Assembly: GCA_019915015.1 (NCBI GenBank)
Contig: JAHBBC010000027.1
Coordinates: forward strand, 434,001 to 498,000
Source: Auriscalpium vulgare
Taxonomy: Eukaryota; Basidiomycota; Agaricomycetes; Russulales; Auriscalpiaceae
Length of the DNA stretch: 64,000 nt
Direction: 5' to 3'
Shown here: piece after piece, positions 33,480 through 44,200 of the stretch
Layout: each line of letters opens with the position of its first letter
How positions within the stretch are numbered: the stretch's first letter is position 1
Notes under the pieces: generated by a model
The model's input: the letters and a program-made list of their open reading frames with translations, nothing else
Databases searched by the model: none
Told to the model about the DNA's origin: nothing
Made by a program: the position numbers and the translations under genes

Positions 33480-33850
33480 CTACGGTACGCCAATGTCAAC
33501 ATGGATCGCGACACGGAAGGAGAAACAGTAGTGCTATTATCCATGAAGTTGTCGGTAATGTAGCAGAGGGTCATCGTGTTTTAAAAGGAGTCGAGTTCTT
33601 CTGCTCCGTCTATGTTGTGCTCGTTCCCTTGTTCAACCATGTCACAAACAAGCTGGGCCTGATGATGACAAAATCAGATCATACACGGTCACAGAGACAA
33701 TGCGAGACATACCCTGTCGCTTCCCTACGTGCAAGGATGAACAAATCCACGGAGCAAGATAAGACTCACGCACACGCCCTCGGCCGTGTCCTGTTCCTCT
33801 GCTATGGGTCCCACGTTCCAGAAAACTGCGCAAAGTGAACAAAATGAGAG
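33480..33850 (-). pseudogene. HNH-family gene remnant (second copy)
   Basis: On the minus strand, TTTTCTGGAACGTGGGACCC..GAGGAACAG (exon; reads FWNVGPIAEEQDTAEGV) matches exon 2 of the 16.2-17.3 kb gene. The same GTGAGT donor follows, then a short block and the AG-bounded AQLVCDMVEQ..EELDSF..TMTLCY segment and YRRVPQPR, matching TQLVWDILER..EQLDCL..GLTLCY and YRRVPRIR. It has an in-frame stop after EELDSF and ends where the F-box gene begins. The nuclease core is missing at the same place as in the first copy. Confidence 0.5.
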
Positions 33851-33915
33851 ATGTCCCATGTAGAAAGCGTTTAATTTACGAACAATATGTGAGAACATAA
33901 ATAAGCTAAGCCGGG

Positions 33916-34284
33916 CTATTCTAGCTGCTTGGTTCCAAGCGGCACTGAGACGTCGAATGCAATGACCTGGAACCTCCTTGGGGCGCAAACACGGACGTTC
34001 ACAGACTGACGATACCCTCCGCATTGCATAAGACGCTCGTGTGGAAAAATCGTGTCACCACTCCTCCGCTCCAGCGCTAGGCGGCGAACGGCGTGGACAG
34101 CACACCGCTTGCATGGCCTGGCGTCTGTGATTGGATTCTTGGTGACATCAATCATGTCCCACGCAGCGATCACGATGTATGGAAGGGAATATGGATAGTC
34201 TCGGAAGTCTGGAGCCGGGATGGGCCGAGAAAGTGAGTGTATGCGCGAGGAAGACGAGCTAGAGGCGGAGATGGGCATCAGCAA
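33916..34284 (-). other. Possible coding segment, unknown
   Basis: A 122-codon open frame (start MLMPISASSSSS). Its CKRCAVH..VRRLA segment resembles the frame at 44180-44050 on the minus strand (TRCAVH..IRRLAPGARE), suggesting a shared, diverged protein segment. No function recognised. Confidence 0.25.
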
Positions 34285-34779
34285 CCGACCCTAAAGACAT
34301 TTGTGCGAGCGCACCTCTATCCATGGCACGACTGTGTCTTCTGTTACCTGTCGCCGCTAACGACCTATGATGTAGTGGCGGTTCGAAAGATTTTTTTCAG
34401 CGCGAGCGGGACTCTTCGGCAAACACCGAGTGCCACCTCCGTCGCGCTAAGTGTACCCGATGAAGAGGGAATGAGAACAGGGCACGAAGATATTGCAGGC
34501 ACCGCACCAGATCGGGATACTGAGAACAATGGAGAGAGCTCGAAGCCCAGTGCTTCAACAGACTTCAATGGACGACCTATAAAGCGCAGGGCCTGTCAGA
34601 TTGTGCAAGGAAAGGCCGTACATATATAGCGTAGCGCCCCGCGCCTTCGCCGATGCTGTGCGGAAAGCTGTAGGAAGGTAATTAGTACATCTGCGTTAAT
34701 AAAGCAAGAGTACATGAATAAAGAGAAAGCGATAGACTACGCAGGACAGGCTAGATCGAAGGATGAGTACAAGCCTGCA

Positions 34780-35000
34780 TTGTGTGCGCTCAGCACCCAC
34801 CAAGAAGCCACGTCACCGACCAGTGCTTGGCCAACGGGTGCTGGCGGATATCGTGGAGAACGCCTTCATGCGTGAGACTGCGCGAGGGCTTGCGCGCGCG
34901 AGGAAGGAGTGGCCTTCAACAACCAACTGCGAGCAGCCGGGCGGGCAACGGTGGCGATAGGTGGACTGGCATGCCAGGGCGATTGGAATGGAGGGAAATC
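34780..35000 (-). repeat. Isolated W-like segment
   Basis: On the minus strand, the blocks ATCGCCACCGTTGCCCGCCCGGCTGCTCGCA, CGCGCGCAAGCCCTCGCGCAG and GCATGAAGGCG..CCAGCACCCGTTGGCCAAGCACTGGTC match the W1/W2 order (GATCGCC..CTGCTCGCA; ..GTGTTGAAGG..GAGCACCCGCTGCCCGGGCAGTGGTC). Confidence 0.4.
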
Positions 35001-35683
35001 CGTACACTAGCTACGGGTCGCGCATGAGAATGATAGCAGTCAGAAGGAGATGTTGTGACTGAAATATTGACCGGATACACGCCTTAGAATGATCCACGGC
35101 CAGAGAAGAAAGATGCACGGCTGTGAATCTGTGAAGCGTTCATGTCAGACCACCCACGCATAGATACGACACCCACGTTCCACCGATGAGCCTAAGGGCC
35201 TCGCAGAACAGTGCGTCCAGGGTGGGCGTGGCTGTGGCACAGAGCTCAGTATGCCAGCGAGAGCGCGAGTACCAAAAGACATTATGTGCGCATCGCAGCA
35301 GGGCTCCTCATTGCCAGACATAATACAATTCGCCGCTGCTCGCACGGCACGGACAGTACGACACACCTTCAACATGCACAACTCGGAGTCCGCACGCACA
35401 AGTGCATCCAAAGAATGAGTGTCATTCTGCGGCCGCCATGGAGGCAAGAGGTTCGGTGGGGTCTGCGGGATTCCAGTGCAATGTGCCAAGTGGAGGAGGC
35501 CAGCGTCGGTGTAAGCATTGAAGAGGATATTCGAGTTGAAAGATACTAATAGTCCTAGGCCACCAGCACAGAGATCGTGGAGAGTAGTAACTGGCGGGGA
35601 GAAGGGGAGGATAAGCAAAGAGGGGAAGTCGTTCCCTTATCAGAGCGCACTGGCATGAGTCAGAAAACTGCTGGCGCGTTCTG

Positions 35684-35705
35684 ATTGGCCGCATGCTTGC
35701 ACGTG
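35684..35705 (+). promoter_or_regulatory. Orphan ATTGG-N11-CACGTG element
   Basis: CTGGCGCGTTCTGATTGGCC..TTGCACGTG closely resembles the unit 6 promoter (CTGGCGCGTCCGGATTGGCC..CTGCACGTG) and keeps the 11-bp gap, but no TATA box or U segment follows. It may be the remnant of an eighth unit together with the W-like segment at 34.8-35.0 kb. Confidence 0.5.
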
Positions 35706-36121
35706 ATGGAAACCCGCCTCCGCGCCGGGCGGCTGCATGTCATTGTCTACCGACTCCCACTCACTCGCGACGACGACGGGCTTGTCGCGGAGAACAGAAG
35801 GATACAGCGCGGTCGGATCGCAAAGGTCTTCGAGAACAGAGACGGTACGTGCAATCATGCTCAAGGCCGATCCTAGGCCATCTGGCTGCATGTTGCTATC
35901 GCGTCAGCAGAAAACCCGCGCTGACTCACGCCAAACTTGTTTGCATACCAGCCGAGCACAACGCTGCCGAGTGGGTACACCGCACAGGAGCAGCAGCGCC
36001 ACCAGCCGTTTCCTCCAGCAGAGTCAGCCAACTCCGACTCGGAGGCTGCTCGTACGCAGGATTGCCGAACACTGGCAAAGGCGAGAAAGATCATAAAAAG
36101 TAACACGAACTTTATCGCCTC
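35706..36121. other. No gene recognised
   Basis: Minus-strand frames here have gene-like stretches but no domain; nothing I can name. Confidence 0.35.
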
Positions 36122-37523
36122 ATGCCTGCTCTCAACTTTGGACTGGTGCTCGTCACTGGTGGTACAGGCTACATCGGTGCCTGGATCATCAAGTACCTCG
36201 TCGACAATGGCTATACAGTTCTTGCAGCGTATGTTCCATATCTTCTCCGGGCTCAACATCTCACTCACGATTGCTACTACGATAGCGTGCGCACTGTAGC
36301 ACAGGGAGACGTCCTCACGGATTGTTTCCCGACATATTCGGGACATGTATCCAGCGTCGTAGTGCCGGATATTTTGAAGGCAGGCTCTCCCTTCTTCCGT
36401 GTCCCTAATTCAGCTGAATTCTCTTGATCACAGGAAGGAGCCTATGATGATGCGGATGATGCGGTCAAAGACAGCGAAGCTATCATCCATGTCGCGTCTC
36501 CCGTCCCCCGCTCCTCGGAGGACCCTCAAGGTGCGTATTTGAATATGTTTGATAGATTTATCTGACGTAGATCACAGAGGTCATTGGGCCCGCTGTGTCC
36601 GGAACAACAGGGATCCTGAAGACCGCCACCGCGTATGGGTATGTGCGCAAATCATCGCCATAAAGAGACTGATCCGTGTCACCTTAGCACGAGAGTGAAA
36701 AGAGTTGTCATCACTTCTTCTGCATCTGCTGTATGTGGGTTCAGGACAGATAAGGCGACGACGAGGTTCGCGTGATCGCTTTACCGCGCGCGGTACCCTA
36801 TCGGCCAATGTTCTCAAAAGTAATTTACTGTCAGAACAACTGGAACCTACGAGCACACAAAGACGTCGTCGCCACTGGCGGTCTACAACAGCGCCAAGAC
36901 GCGCGCCAAGAAGGCTGCGTTCGACTATGTCCGAGCAACGCAGCCTCACTACGACCTGGTGACCTTACTGCCCGCGTTCAACTTCGGACCATACATCCAT
37001 CAGGTAAGTACTGCATCGCTGGTATGCCAGTGCGCCCGGACCCAGTCTCACGACATCTGGCAGCCCGGGAAACACTTCGGCAGCTCACCTGGAGCACTTC
37101 TCGCTGCCTTCCCCGTGGCGGCGACGACGCCCTCGTGGCCGGCGTCGTCGACGTCCCCGACAGTGCCCTCCTGCACGTTCTCGCGCTCAAGAACGAGGCC
37201 CTCGGTGGCGAGCGCCTCCTCACCGCCAATGGTCAGCCGATTTTCTTTGCTTTACCCGGCACTTCATCTTCTTCGCGCGACTGACGCTACAATGCGTGCC
37301 TGCAGGCGTTTTTGCGTGGCAGGACATGTACGACATTCTCAACGAGGCGGGCTACGACGCGCCGGGCAAGAATACCCAGGGCGCCAGCGGTGCGAAGCAT
37401 ATGGAAGTTCTTGTTCGCAATGACAAGACCTTCAGGTATTTACCGGACTTCAAGTATTGCAGCTTGAAGCAATCGGTGTTGGATATGGCGGTGGATTTGA
37501 AGAGGGGCGGATATTTGAACTGA
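36122..37523 (+). CDS. Extended short-chain dehydrogenase/reductase (NAD(P)-dependent, dihydroflavonol-reductase-like)
   Basis: Exons found: 36122-36228, 36286-36379, 36434-36530, 36578-36638, 36688-about 36731, about 36837-37012, about 37075-37237 and about 37309-37523. The Rossmann motif VTGGTGYIG is at residues 11-19 (GxxGxxG cofactor loop). Then come VVVPDILK|EGAYDDA, AIIHVASPVPRSSEDPQ, RVKRVVITSSASAV, the catalytic YxxxK as VYNSAKTRAKK, and the C-terminal FAWQDMYDILNEAG. This is the ketone/aldehyde-reducing branch of extended SDRs (Gre2 / dihydroflavonol-4-reductase-like); the substrate cannot be told. The second intron uses a GC donor. Two 1-bp corrections are needed: one A too many near 36865 and one C too few near 37110 (CCCC), both in homopolymers. 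It may be intact with sequence errors. Confidence 0.8.
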
Positions 37524-38219
37524 ATTTTGTAGCGCGGAGCATCCCGTCGATTCCTTCAACGAAGGAGGGAATGAGGATGATATTATTCGAGGATAGTATG
37601 TACAAGTGCAATCTGGACCGGTTTACGATGCGAGAAGCATAAAAAAGTCCGCGCAGGGCAGGCATCGACCCTGTAGTCGTGGCGCGACACGGCAGACGGA
37701 CTCATCCACCTGCTCTGACGGTGCGAGAGTCAGTAGCCTGCAGCCACACCTGCGACGCTATGCACTTACAAGAGTTTGCTCGCTCTACACCCACCTAATT
37801 GAAGGCATACACGTGCGAGTCTCCGTACTATCCGAGATAAAGTGAACACATGAATGGGAACTCGCCCTCGCGAGGCAGCAAGCGCTGCTCGCTAGGTCGC
37901 CCATGCGGTAAATCAGTACCTTGTACAAGAATATCCCAAGCGCTATGCCGGAAAGAAAGATCAGGGCACCCCGGTCGCGGCTGGGAACAGAATTAGTATG
38001 GTAAGCAGGAAAGAGAGGCGCTGCGACGCACCGACGGCATCGACTACTGCTCCTTGTGCTACATCGAGAGATCCAGCTGCAGAGATGACACGACCAGTCA
38101 GACCTCATGAAAACAAAAGAACAGAGCACATAGCCGGTACATACCCCGGTGGGAGGCGGAGCGCCCAGTATCAGTGTGGGCGTTGCGAAGGTGGAAAAGT
38201 CGATAAGCAGCTCCGATCA
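37524..38219. other. No gene recognised
   Basis: A minus-strand frame near 37990-37910 contains a hydrophobic stretch (GALIFLSGIALGIFLYK) ending at a GT donor and could be one exon of a membrane protein. GGAAAGAGAGGCGCTGCGACGCACC (38010) recurs as GGAAAGAGACGCGCTGTGACGCACC at 41757. Confidence 0.35.
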
Positions 38220-38722
38220 ACAAAAGCGCAAGATGCGATAATGTGACATCCCGTATGCACATTTAGCACCAGGACAGCGTCGACAACCACCGCCCGACCT
38301 GCCGGTGCTCGCTGGGATCATGCAAACCCTACCTTCCATGAGCATGGACCTGCGCGAAACTCGTGCAGGCGCATGCGAGGGAGGAGCAGCCTGCAATGAT
38401 GCGAGCAGCGTGGTCCGGGCGATGATGGCGATCGCAGCTCCAATGCGACGAGGATGGGTAGTGGGGAGGATGGAGGTCACCTGGAAGATGCTACGAGCCC
38501 ATCGCGTCCCATCAAGCGGGTGGGTGTCCTGGATGGTTGCGGTGTTGCCTACCCTGCTGCACGTCGATCTGCGCGACGTTGGCGCGGTTCCGAGGCGGAA
38601 AGACAACTATATGAGACATGTTCTGTGAAGAGGATCGATGACGGTGGGGGCAGGAGGAGTAGATCAAGGCGCTGTCGTGGTCGTGGTCGTGGTCAGAGCG
38701 CAGGACGGGTGAGCGCGCTCCC
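38220..38722 (-). repeat. W segment of unit 5 (divergent from U5)
   Basis: On the minus strand: GGAGCTGCGATCGCCATCATCGCCCGGACCACGCTGCTCGCATC (38440-38397; GAAIAIIARTTLLA in one frame), then CGCGCAGGTCCATGCTCATGGAAGG (38357-38333), matching W1/W2. A (GGTCGT)n-like stretch (38675-38695) lies next to the promoter, as the GAC repeat does in unit 2. Confidence 0.45.
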
Positions 38723-38820
38723 ATTGGCCGCGCCGCCCCCACGTGATTGGCGCGCCGAAACGCGCCCCAGCGGCCTGTTTGGCTTCCGGACGGCGAGCAA
38801 ACACCCCGCGCGTATATAAG
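38723..38820 (+). promoter_or_regulatory. CCAAT / CACGTG / TATA promoter module, unit 5
   Basis: ATTGG (38723-38727), 12 bp, CACGTG (38740-38745) followed by a second ATTGG, GGCCTGTTTGGCTT, AAACACCCCGCGCG, TATATAAG (38813-38820). Confidence 0.75.
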
Positions 38821-38868
38821 ACCGTGCCCAGGCGTAGAGTGCACGTACCCCTTATCTTTCCCCCCACG

Positions 38869-39167
38869 ATGGTCGCTCCAACGTACCGCCTGCGCCTCCT
38901 CATCATGGTCCTTTGGATTAGCTCCTACCTAGGGTCGTCGTATGTAATGCCATACAAGTCGAGCAATGCTCATATTGTGAGTGCATTCGTTGTCTCAACT
39001 ATTTGTTCTCCTGACTCTGACCATGGCTGCCTGTAGCAGCTGTCCATAGAATCTGAAGTGCACCTGCATGGAGTTGTGCACCAAACAACAGGTACGCATC
39101 GCGCTCTACTAAATCCCGAGTGCTACCCTGCTCATGGCGTACAGACGACACGTTGTTCATCCTGTAG
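38869..39167 (+). CDS. U-family small protein, unit 5 (predicted 61 aa, signal-peptide-like N terminus)
   Basis: Exons 38869-38976, 39037-39091 and 39145-39167. Intron 1 (60 nt, GTGAGT..CTGTAG) is in phase 0 and intron 2 (53 nt, GTACGC..GTACAG) in phase 1. The N terminus has basic residues then RLLIMVLWISSYLGSS, a good signal-peptide or membrane-anchor shape, followed by about 35 residues without cysteines. The start is the first ATG after the TATA box (48 bp). The conserved motif GGTATTCTCGCACCATCAC follows at 39229. This is the cleanest copy of the family and needs no correction. Function unknown; a secreted peptide is an inference. Confidence 0.45.
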
Positions 39168-39259
39168 CGACGAGTGGAGGATCCGTACTCGATGATCGCC
39201 GAAGAATTGTGATGCGTCCCGCTCCGTGGTATTCTCGCACCATCACTCCGTTCTGTCCG

Positions 39260-40219
39260 TTGCTGTTGTGTGGAATATATGCGCGCTGTCATGACTAGCT
39301 ATGGTGTGTCTAAGAAGAGGTGCTAATTGTTATATTTCGAGCTTTACGAGATAAGCATGCGGTATACTGATAGAAAGTGCGTAATCCTGGCTTTCCGCGA
39401 TCCTTACGCCGTCACATCGTTCGCCCACTGCATCGTGTGGGGTGATTATAGGCCGTAAACCCAAGATGAAGCGTAAACAGTGTCTGCACGCAACATCATA
39501 GAAGGAAACAGACGGCGACGTGGCTTGCCGCGGCATGTATCCCCGAGTCGGCGACTGCTAACGGAGAGCAGGCAGTGCCATCGCCCACGGCGCTGTTCCT
39601 CGACGCCCGAGATCTTTCCCGTCGTCCGCGGAGCATGAGCGTTCGGCACAGGTCGCTCATCGGGAGGAAGCCGAACAAAAGGCATGGTGCGCTGGGTGAA
39701 TCGGATACGCTGCAGGACGGAGTGTTAGAATCCATAGCGCGATAGAGAAAGCCAGCGCACCAGAAACGTACCGGCTGCCCATCTGAGAACAGATCTCGAG
39801 CGATTTTCGGCAGCCAGTGGAGCATTCTACAAGACGGCAATCAGCGCCGGCGGGAGAATCAACCAGAAACCAGAAGCGAGAAACCGGCCGCGCATCTGTG
39901 GCGATGCATGACAACTTGCTCGCCACCAATTGACAATTGTACCATCGACAGGACCGATTCTGCATGCGGATCGCGCTGGCACGTGGAGGGAAGGGTGGCG
40001 GTCGACCCGTGTGCAACCAACGGGTCTGGGGTGTCTTGTAGTGCCGATCGCAGAGCCCCAGGTGTGAAGAAAAGGACTGGGATCGTGGATATTTGATCAT
40101 CGGCGGGTCATTTCCACAGATATCCTGGGCTGCGAAGGATCTCGTGAGGCGAAGATAAATTGCAGAAGCATCCAGCAGGTACTATATCCGAAGTGAGAAC
40201 AGAAGAAATAAAGCGAACC
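39260..40219. other. Diverged duplicate of 52.1-52.4 kb; no complete gene
   Basis: On the minus strand, LPPDERPVPNAHAPRTTGKI (near 39650-39600) parallels LPLDERHGPKKHASRMTGKI (near 52320-52260), and DNA such as CCGAGATCTT(T/G)CC(C/G)GTC.TCCGCG is shared. The segment follows an intron-like GTACGT..CTGCAG (39768-39712). The protein is not recognised. Confidence 0.45.
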
Positions 40220-40697
40220 TAAAAGAAAAGTGAGCTTGTGGGAAGGCTGGCGGTGGAAAGGAACAGCGTCTCTACTAAGTACCGCGCGACGTGCACATGC
40301 TCACACTGAACGCCAAGCTTCAGCATGCATGAGCCGGCGCGAAGCTCGCGGGGCCTATGAACGGAAAAAAGTCCGTCAACCAAAGCTCGCACTTTGGTCA
40401 CGGCGATGGTAGCGATCGCACATCCAGTGCGGTGGGTATGAGTATGGGGAGCTGTTGGAACGATGTGTAGGGCGGAGAGGACGTTCGAGGAGGTAGGTCT
40501 GGGCAACATGGCCGAAGGACTGTCGAGCGAGACGGATCTGAGAGCATGTTCATGAGCGCCGCAATAGAGCCGCAGGGCATCGGCACAGAAGACGTGCAGT
40601 TACTGGAGAGCGGGTGAACTGGGCGTGTAGCAGCGTTGTCGTCGTCGTGGCGCGTCGTCGTCGACGTGGTCAGAGCGCGCTGCGCTGGCGCGTCCGG
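40220..40697 (-). repeat. W segment of unit 6 (divergent from U6)
   Basis: On the minus strand: GATGTGCGATCGCTACCATCGCCGTGACC (40422-40394) and GAGCTTCGCGCCGGCTCATGCATGCTGAAGC (40346-40316), equivalent to the GCGATCGCC and ..CATGTTGAAGG blocks of the other W copies. Confidence 0.4.
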
Positions 40698-40786
40698 ATT
40701 GGCCGCACGCCTGCACGTGCTCGACGCGTCTCTGGCGGCCTTTTTGGCTTCAAGGCAGCAAACAAACACCCTGCGCGCATATAAGG
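40698..40786 (+). promoter_or_regulatory. CCAAT / CACGTG / TATA promoter module, unit 6
   Basis: ATTGG (40698-40702), 11 bp, CACGTG (40714-40719), GGCCTTTTTGGCTT, AAACACCCTGCGCG, CATATAAG (40779-40786). Confidence 0.75.
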
Positions 40787-40872
40787 CCGCACCCATGCGC
40801 CCGAACGCTGCCCAACGCCTCGCTCACGACCACCACCATGAAGTCAACGCCAGGACCCGCCGTCTCCTCCTC

Positions 40873-41188
40873 ATGGCCTTTTCCCTACGCACACTACTGA
40901 GAAGATCCACACTCTGGCCCCGCCCTGTCATTGTAAGCATACATCGCTATCGTGTTTGCAGCTGTGCTCCCGCTCCGAGTCTGACCTGGCTCGACAGGCT
41001 GTCCCTACCGACGTCGTTTGCGATGGCATATCCGCTGCGATCAACTTCAGCGCTCAGGCTTGTACGTACGCGACCGGAATCTCTCATCTCCGTGTCGTGC
41101 GCTGATATGCTTGCCAGACGCAGAGCTCCGGCTCGTAAGAGCTGGAGCTCCGTGCCGATCGGCGGTGAGGGAGGGGTCTCAATATTGA
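40873..41188 (+). CDS. U-family small protein, unit 6 (predicted 64 aa)
   Basis: Exons 40873-40932, 40998-41061 and 41118-41188. Intron 1 (65 nt, GTAAGC..CGACAG, branch site GTCTGACC) is in phase 0 and intron 2 (56 nt, GTACGTACG..TGCCAG, branch site CGCTGATAT) in phase 1. The start used is the ATG at the conserved CTCCTCATGGCC position; the earlier ATG (40837) leads to a stop after 20 codons because the leader is one base shorter than in units 1, 2 and 5. The N terminus is basic and hydrophobic (MAFSLRTLLRRSTLWPR), less signal-like than units 1 and 5. The 3' motif GGTATTCTCGCATCATCG follows at 41222. Confidence 0.35.
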
Positions 41189-41240
41189 ACTACAACGGTG
41201 ACGTATCCCTTCTTATGAGTTGGTATTCTCGCATCATCGA

Positions 41241-44200
41241 GCCATTGTTCCTGGCTTTGTCCGATCTGCTGCATCTGCTTGTTCCCAAAATATATGCACT
41301 CCTCAAAGAGTATGCGCGTCGTGGCGTTTCAGCGCGGGCAGGACCGCTGAGTTCATGCATTGACTTGATGATAGAATTCGCTGGGATTACAGGGTAGATG
41401 CTACGCTATCTGGAGCATGCCGTACGGCGCGTACCCTTGAAGCGGATGCTCCTTATCTCGCTTTGCCCGAGAACCCAACGAATGCCTCGCGCGGCCTCCA
41501 GCGCCGTCGTACAGCCATCCGGAATTTTGCGGCCGCAGACGGATGTCGAGCGTGAACGGCAGCTGCTGCGTAGAGCGAGGCGGGGCGGACTGCCAGCGCG
41601 CAAGCACATAGCGATATACACTGCGGCGACCCGGTCTATAGGTAGATCCTCGGCAGGTGAGCGTCTTGCCGTATGAGTCAGAGCGTCTTGAACTGGCAGG
41701 CAAGGTGTATGCGCGAGGCTGAAGCGACCGTTGTCAGGGTGTCAAATGACGGGTAGGAAAGAGACGCGCTGTGACGCACCGTCAGCAATTGGCTAGAGAT
41801 ATCAGACTAGTTGAAGAGACGGAGCTGCGATACGGCGGCGTACGCGGGTCAGAGCTCAACAAGAAAACCAGGTGTATGAGTAACATCAGGAAAAGCCTCC
41901 CGCGTGAAGCGGGTGTTAGGTTCACACTAAATTATCCGGCGGCTGTGAAGACAAAATAAGCGCGATAGCGTAGCAGTCACACATAGTCACAACAAGTAAC
42001 AGAGGTGACACAAAGAGAGAATATGGCCTTACCTCGCTCGCAAGGACGCTTCGTATCTAGAAACTCTTATGTAGCCTTAGAATTATGTATAGATGGTATG
42101 TGCAAAGTTTCGTGCATTAAAACGACGGGATCGCCACTGCATGATGTTTCTTACGATGCGCGAGTAGAAGGCCGATTCATGCCGCCCTAAAGCCAAGAAA
42201 TCCCGTGACTGCATGTTGAACTTTTGTCGACGTAGCTCTCTCGTTTTTGCTCCGACCTCAAACTCCACGCACTCTTTGACAAATCTCATATGGGCCTCTC
42301 TGCTTTAATTTCCGTGTGCATTGCCCCATTGGAACTCATATCAACGTCGAGCTCAAGAAACCACATTGACGCCGATATGCAAGAGCGTGCCGATCCCGAG
42401 CGTCCCTCTCCCTGCTTGACCTGCTCATCACCTTCCTCTACCCGCAATGAGCCCTAGGACCGAGAGGTACGCTTCTTCTCATGACGAAGCTGCGATATCC
42501 TCTAACCTAACGTGCTGGAACATACAGCTGCGCCAGCGTGCGATTACCCCAGCGACAATGGCCGAACTACGAAGCGCCACTCGTCCAATCGGAACCTCCG
42601 CTGACGCTCTTCCGGTTACCCCGCTTCAGGCCGTCGTCCATCGGTCGCGCCACTTATTCCCCTTTGCCATTCGCCACCGCGTCTTGTGAAGCATAGATAT
42701 GCCTCCGCTGCCTGGCTGCTGCTGGCGTCTGCCGTGTACGTTCTGCAGTCAAATTTCCGCGTCCGACTTATCTATGCTACCTGTCGTTGATGAGTTGAGA
42801 TACTAGCATGCTTGGCAGAGCTTGCGCATTACTGTCCAGTCGACTTTGTCCGCATCTCCCCACCCCACGCTTCCGGCCCTCTCGCGCCGCGCCATCCTCT
42901 CCTACCCCCTTTCCTGCCATGCCCACCTCTCGCACCGTGCGCTGTGCGATTTTCTCGTGCCGTGCCGTTATGCGTACTCGTCGCGCGCGTACTCCATTCC
43001 CCGCGTTTGTTGGTACAGCGCACCTTCCATATCGTGCGCGAGCGCAGCAATCTCTTATCCGGATTTGGTTTCCACTCCTTACATTGTAGCATAGAATCTC
43101 GTATGCCATAGCCTCATGTACAGTGTAGCTAGCTAGCGTAGCAATGAACATCAATGCTGGATGCAGTTTTCCGCAAGGCTACAAAGAAATTATACAGAAT
43201 TCACAGCCAGTTCAGAGCCGGTTACGAGCGTGACAGCAGTCGGTGTCGTCCTTGAATCTGTGATAAATTATCACTAGGCTACTGGTAATGGCATTTGGAC
43301 TTAAATAATTTGTGAATCTCTGAATTCGAGTGAATTCGCAATAATTCACATGAATTCATAGGGTAGGCTTTTGCTGATGGACGAATGGCAACGTCTATTA
43401 CTGTAGGTACATGCAGCTCCTATCTAACCAGAAATGTCCTGCACTCTGCGGTTGTGTCAGCGAAGTAACAAGGGCAACAGAAAAAAAAACTGACGCGTCA
43501 GATTATACGCTGCGCACGTTGCCCGCCGTTCCGCTATCCCAACCTCATCGCGTACGTCGAATGAGACATCAGCTGCGCTGCGAATGCAATCCGGGCGGAC
43601 GTGTGGGCCTATCTGCGCGTGCGCGCGAGACCCCCTGCGCTGGCAAGAGCTCCTGCAACAACCTCTTTATTCGATGCGAATACTGATGCCGGCGGGGTCG
43701 AGGCTGCACTCTGCTCTCATGGCAGTGATACCGAGCCAGCGCAAGAAGGCATCCAGGGGTGAATGTTGAAAATCACTAGAAAAAGTACGTCGAACGTCCG
43801 GAAAGAAGAACGCAATCGCTAATAGTCACTTACCGGGCCATCTAAAATGACATCTATGTCTCCCGGAGGTGGATAACGATCCTATAATTCATGCAGTCCA
43901 TTACAGACAAAGACCTGGCAGTCATAACGTCAGCGCATCGCGGGGCCAGGTGAAACTGGCCAGAAAATGGCAGAACATGGCGCGATGCATCAGTAAGCAG
44001 TTCGGCCGTGGCACAGAGTGCTCCTAGTGCAGCACGCGCACGACGCGCAATCGGTGTATGGGCATTCGACTCTCGAGCACCAGGCGCTAAGCGGCGAATG
44101 AGGTGGGTACCCCGCTGGACCGAGCAAAGCGTCAGGTGGACGGCACATCGAGTGCCCATCACAGTACGCACTTCGTGCGCATACATTGCGAGGTAGTAGC

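Noticed and set aside
40636..41397. 253-codon open frame across unit 6
   Set aside because: It runs through the promoter module, the TATA box and both predicted introns of the U6 gene, so it cannot be one transcript-derived coding region.
43320..43360. Cluster of GAATTC-containing short repeats as a regulatory array
   Set aside because: Three irregularly spaced copies in AT-rich DNA with no gene nearby; likely chance.
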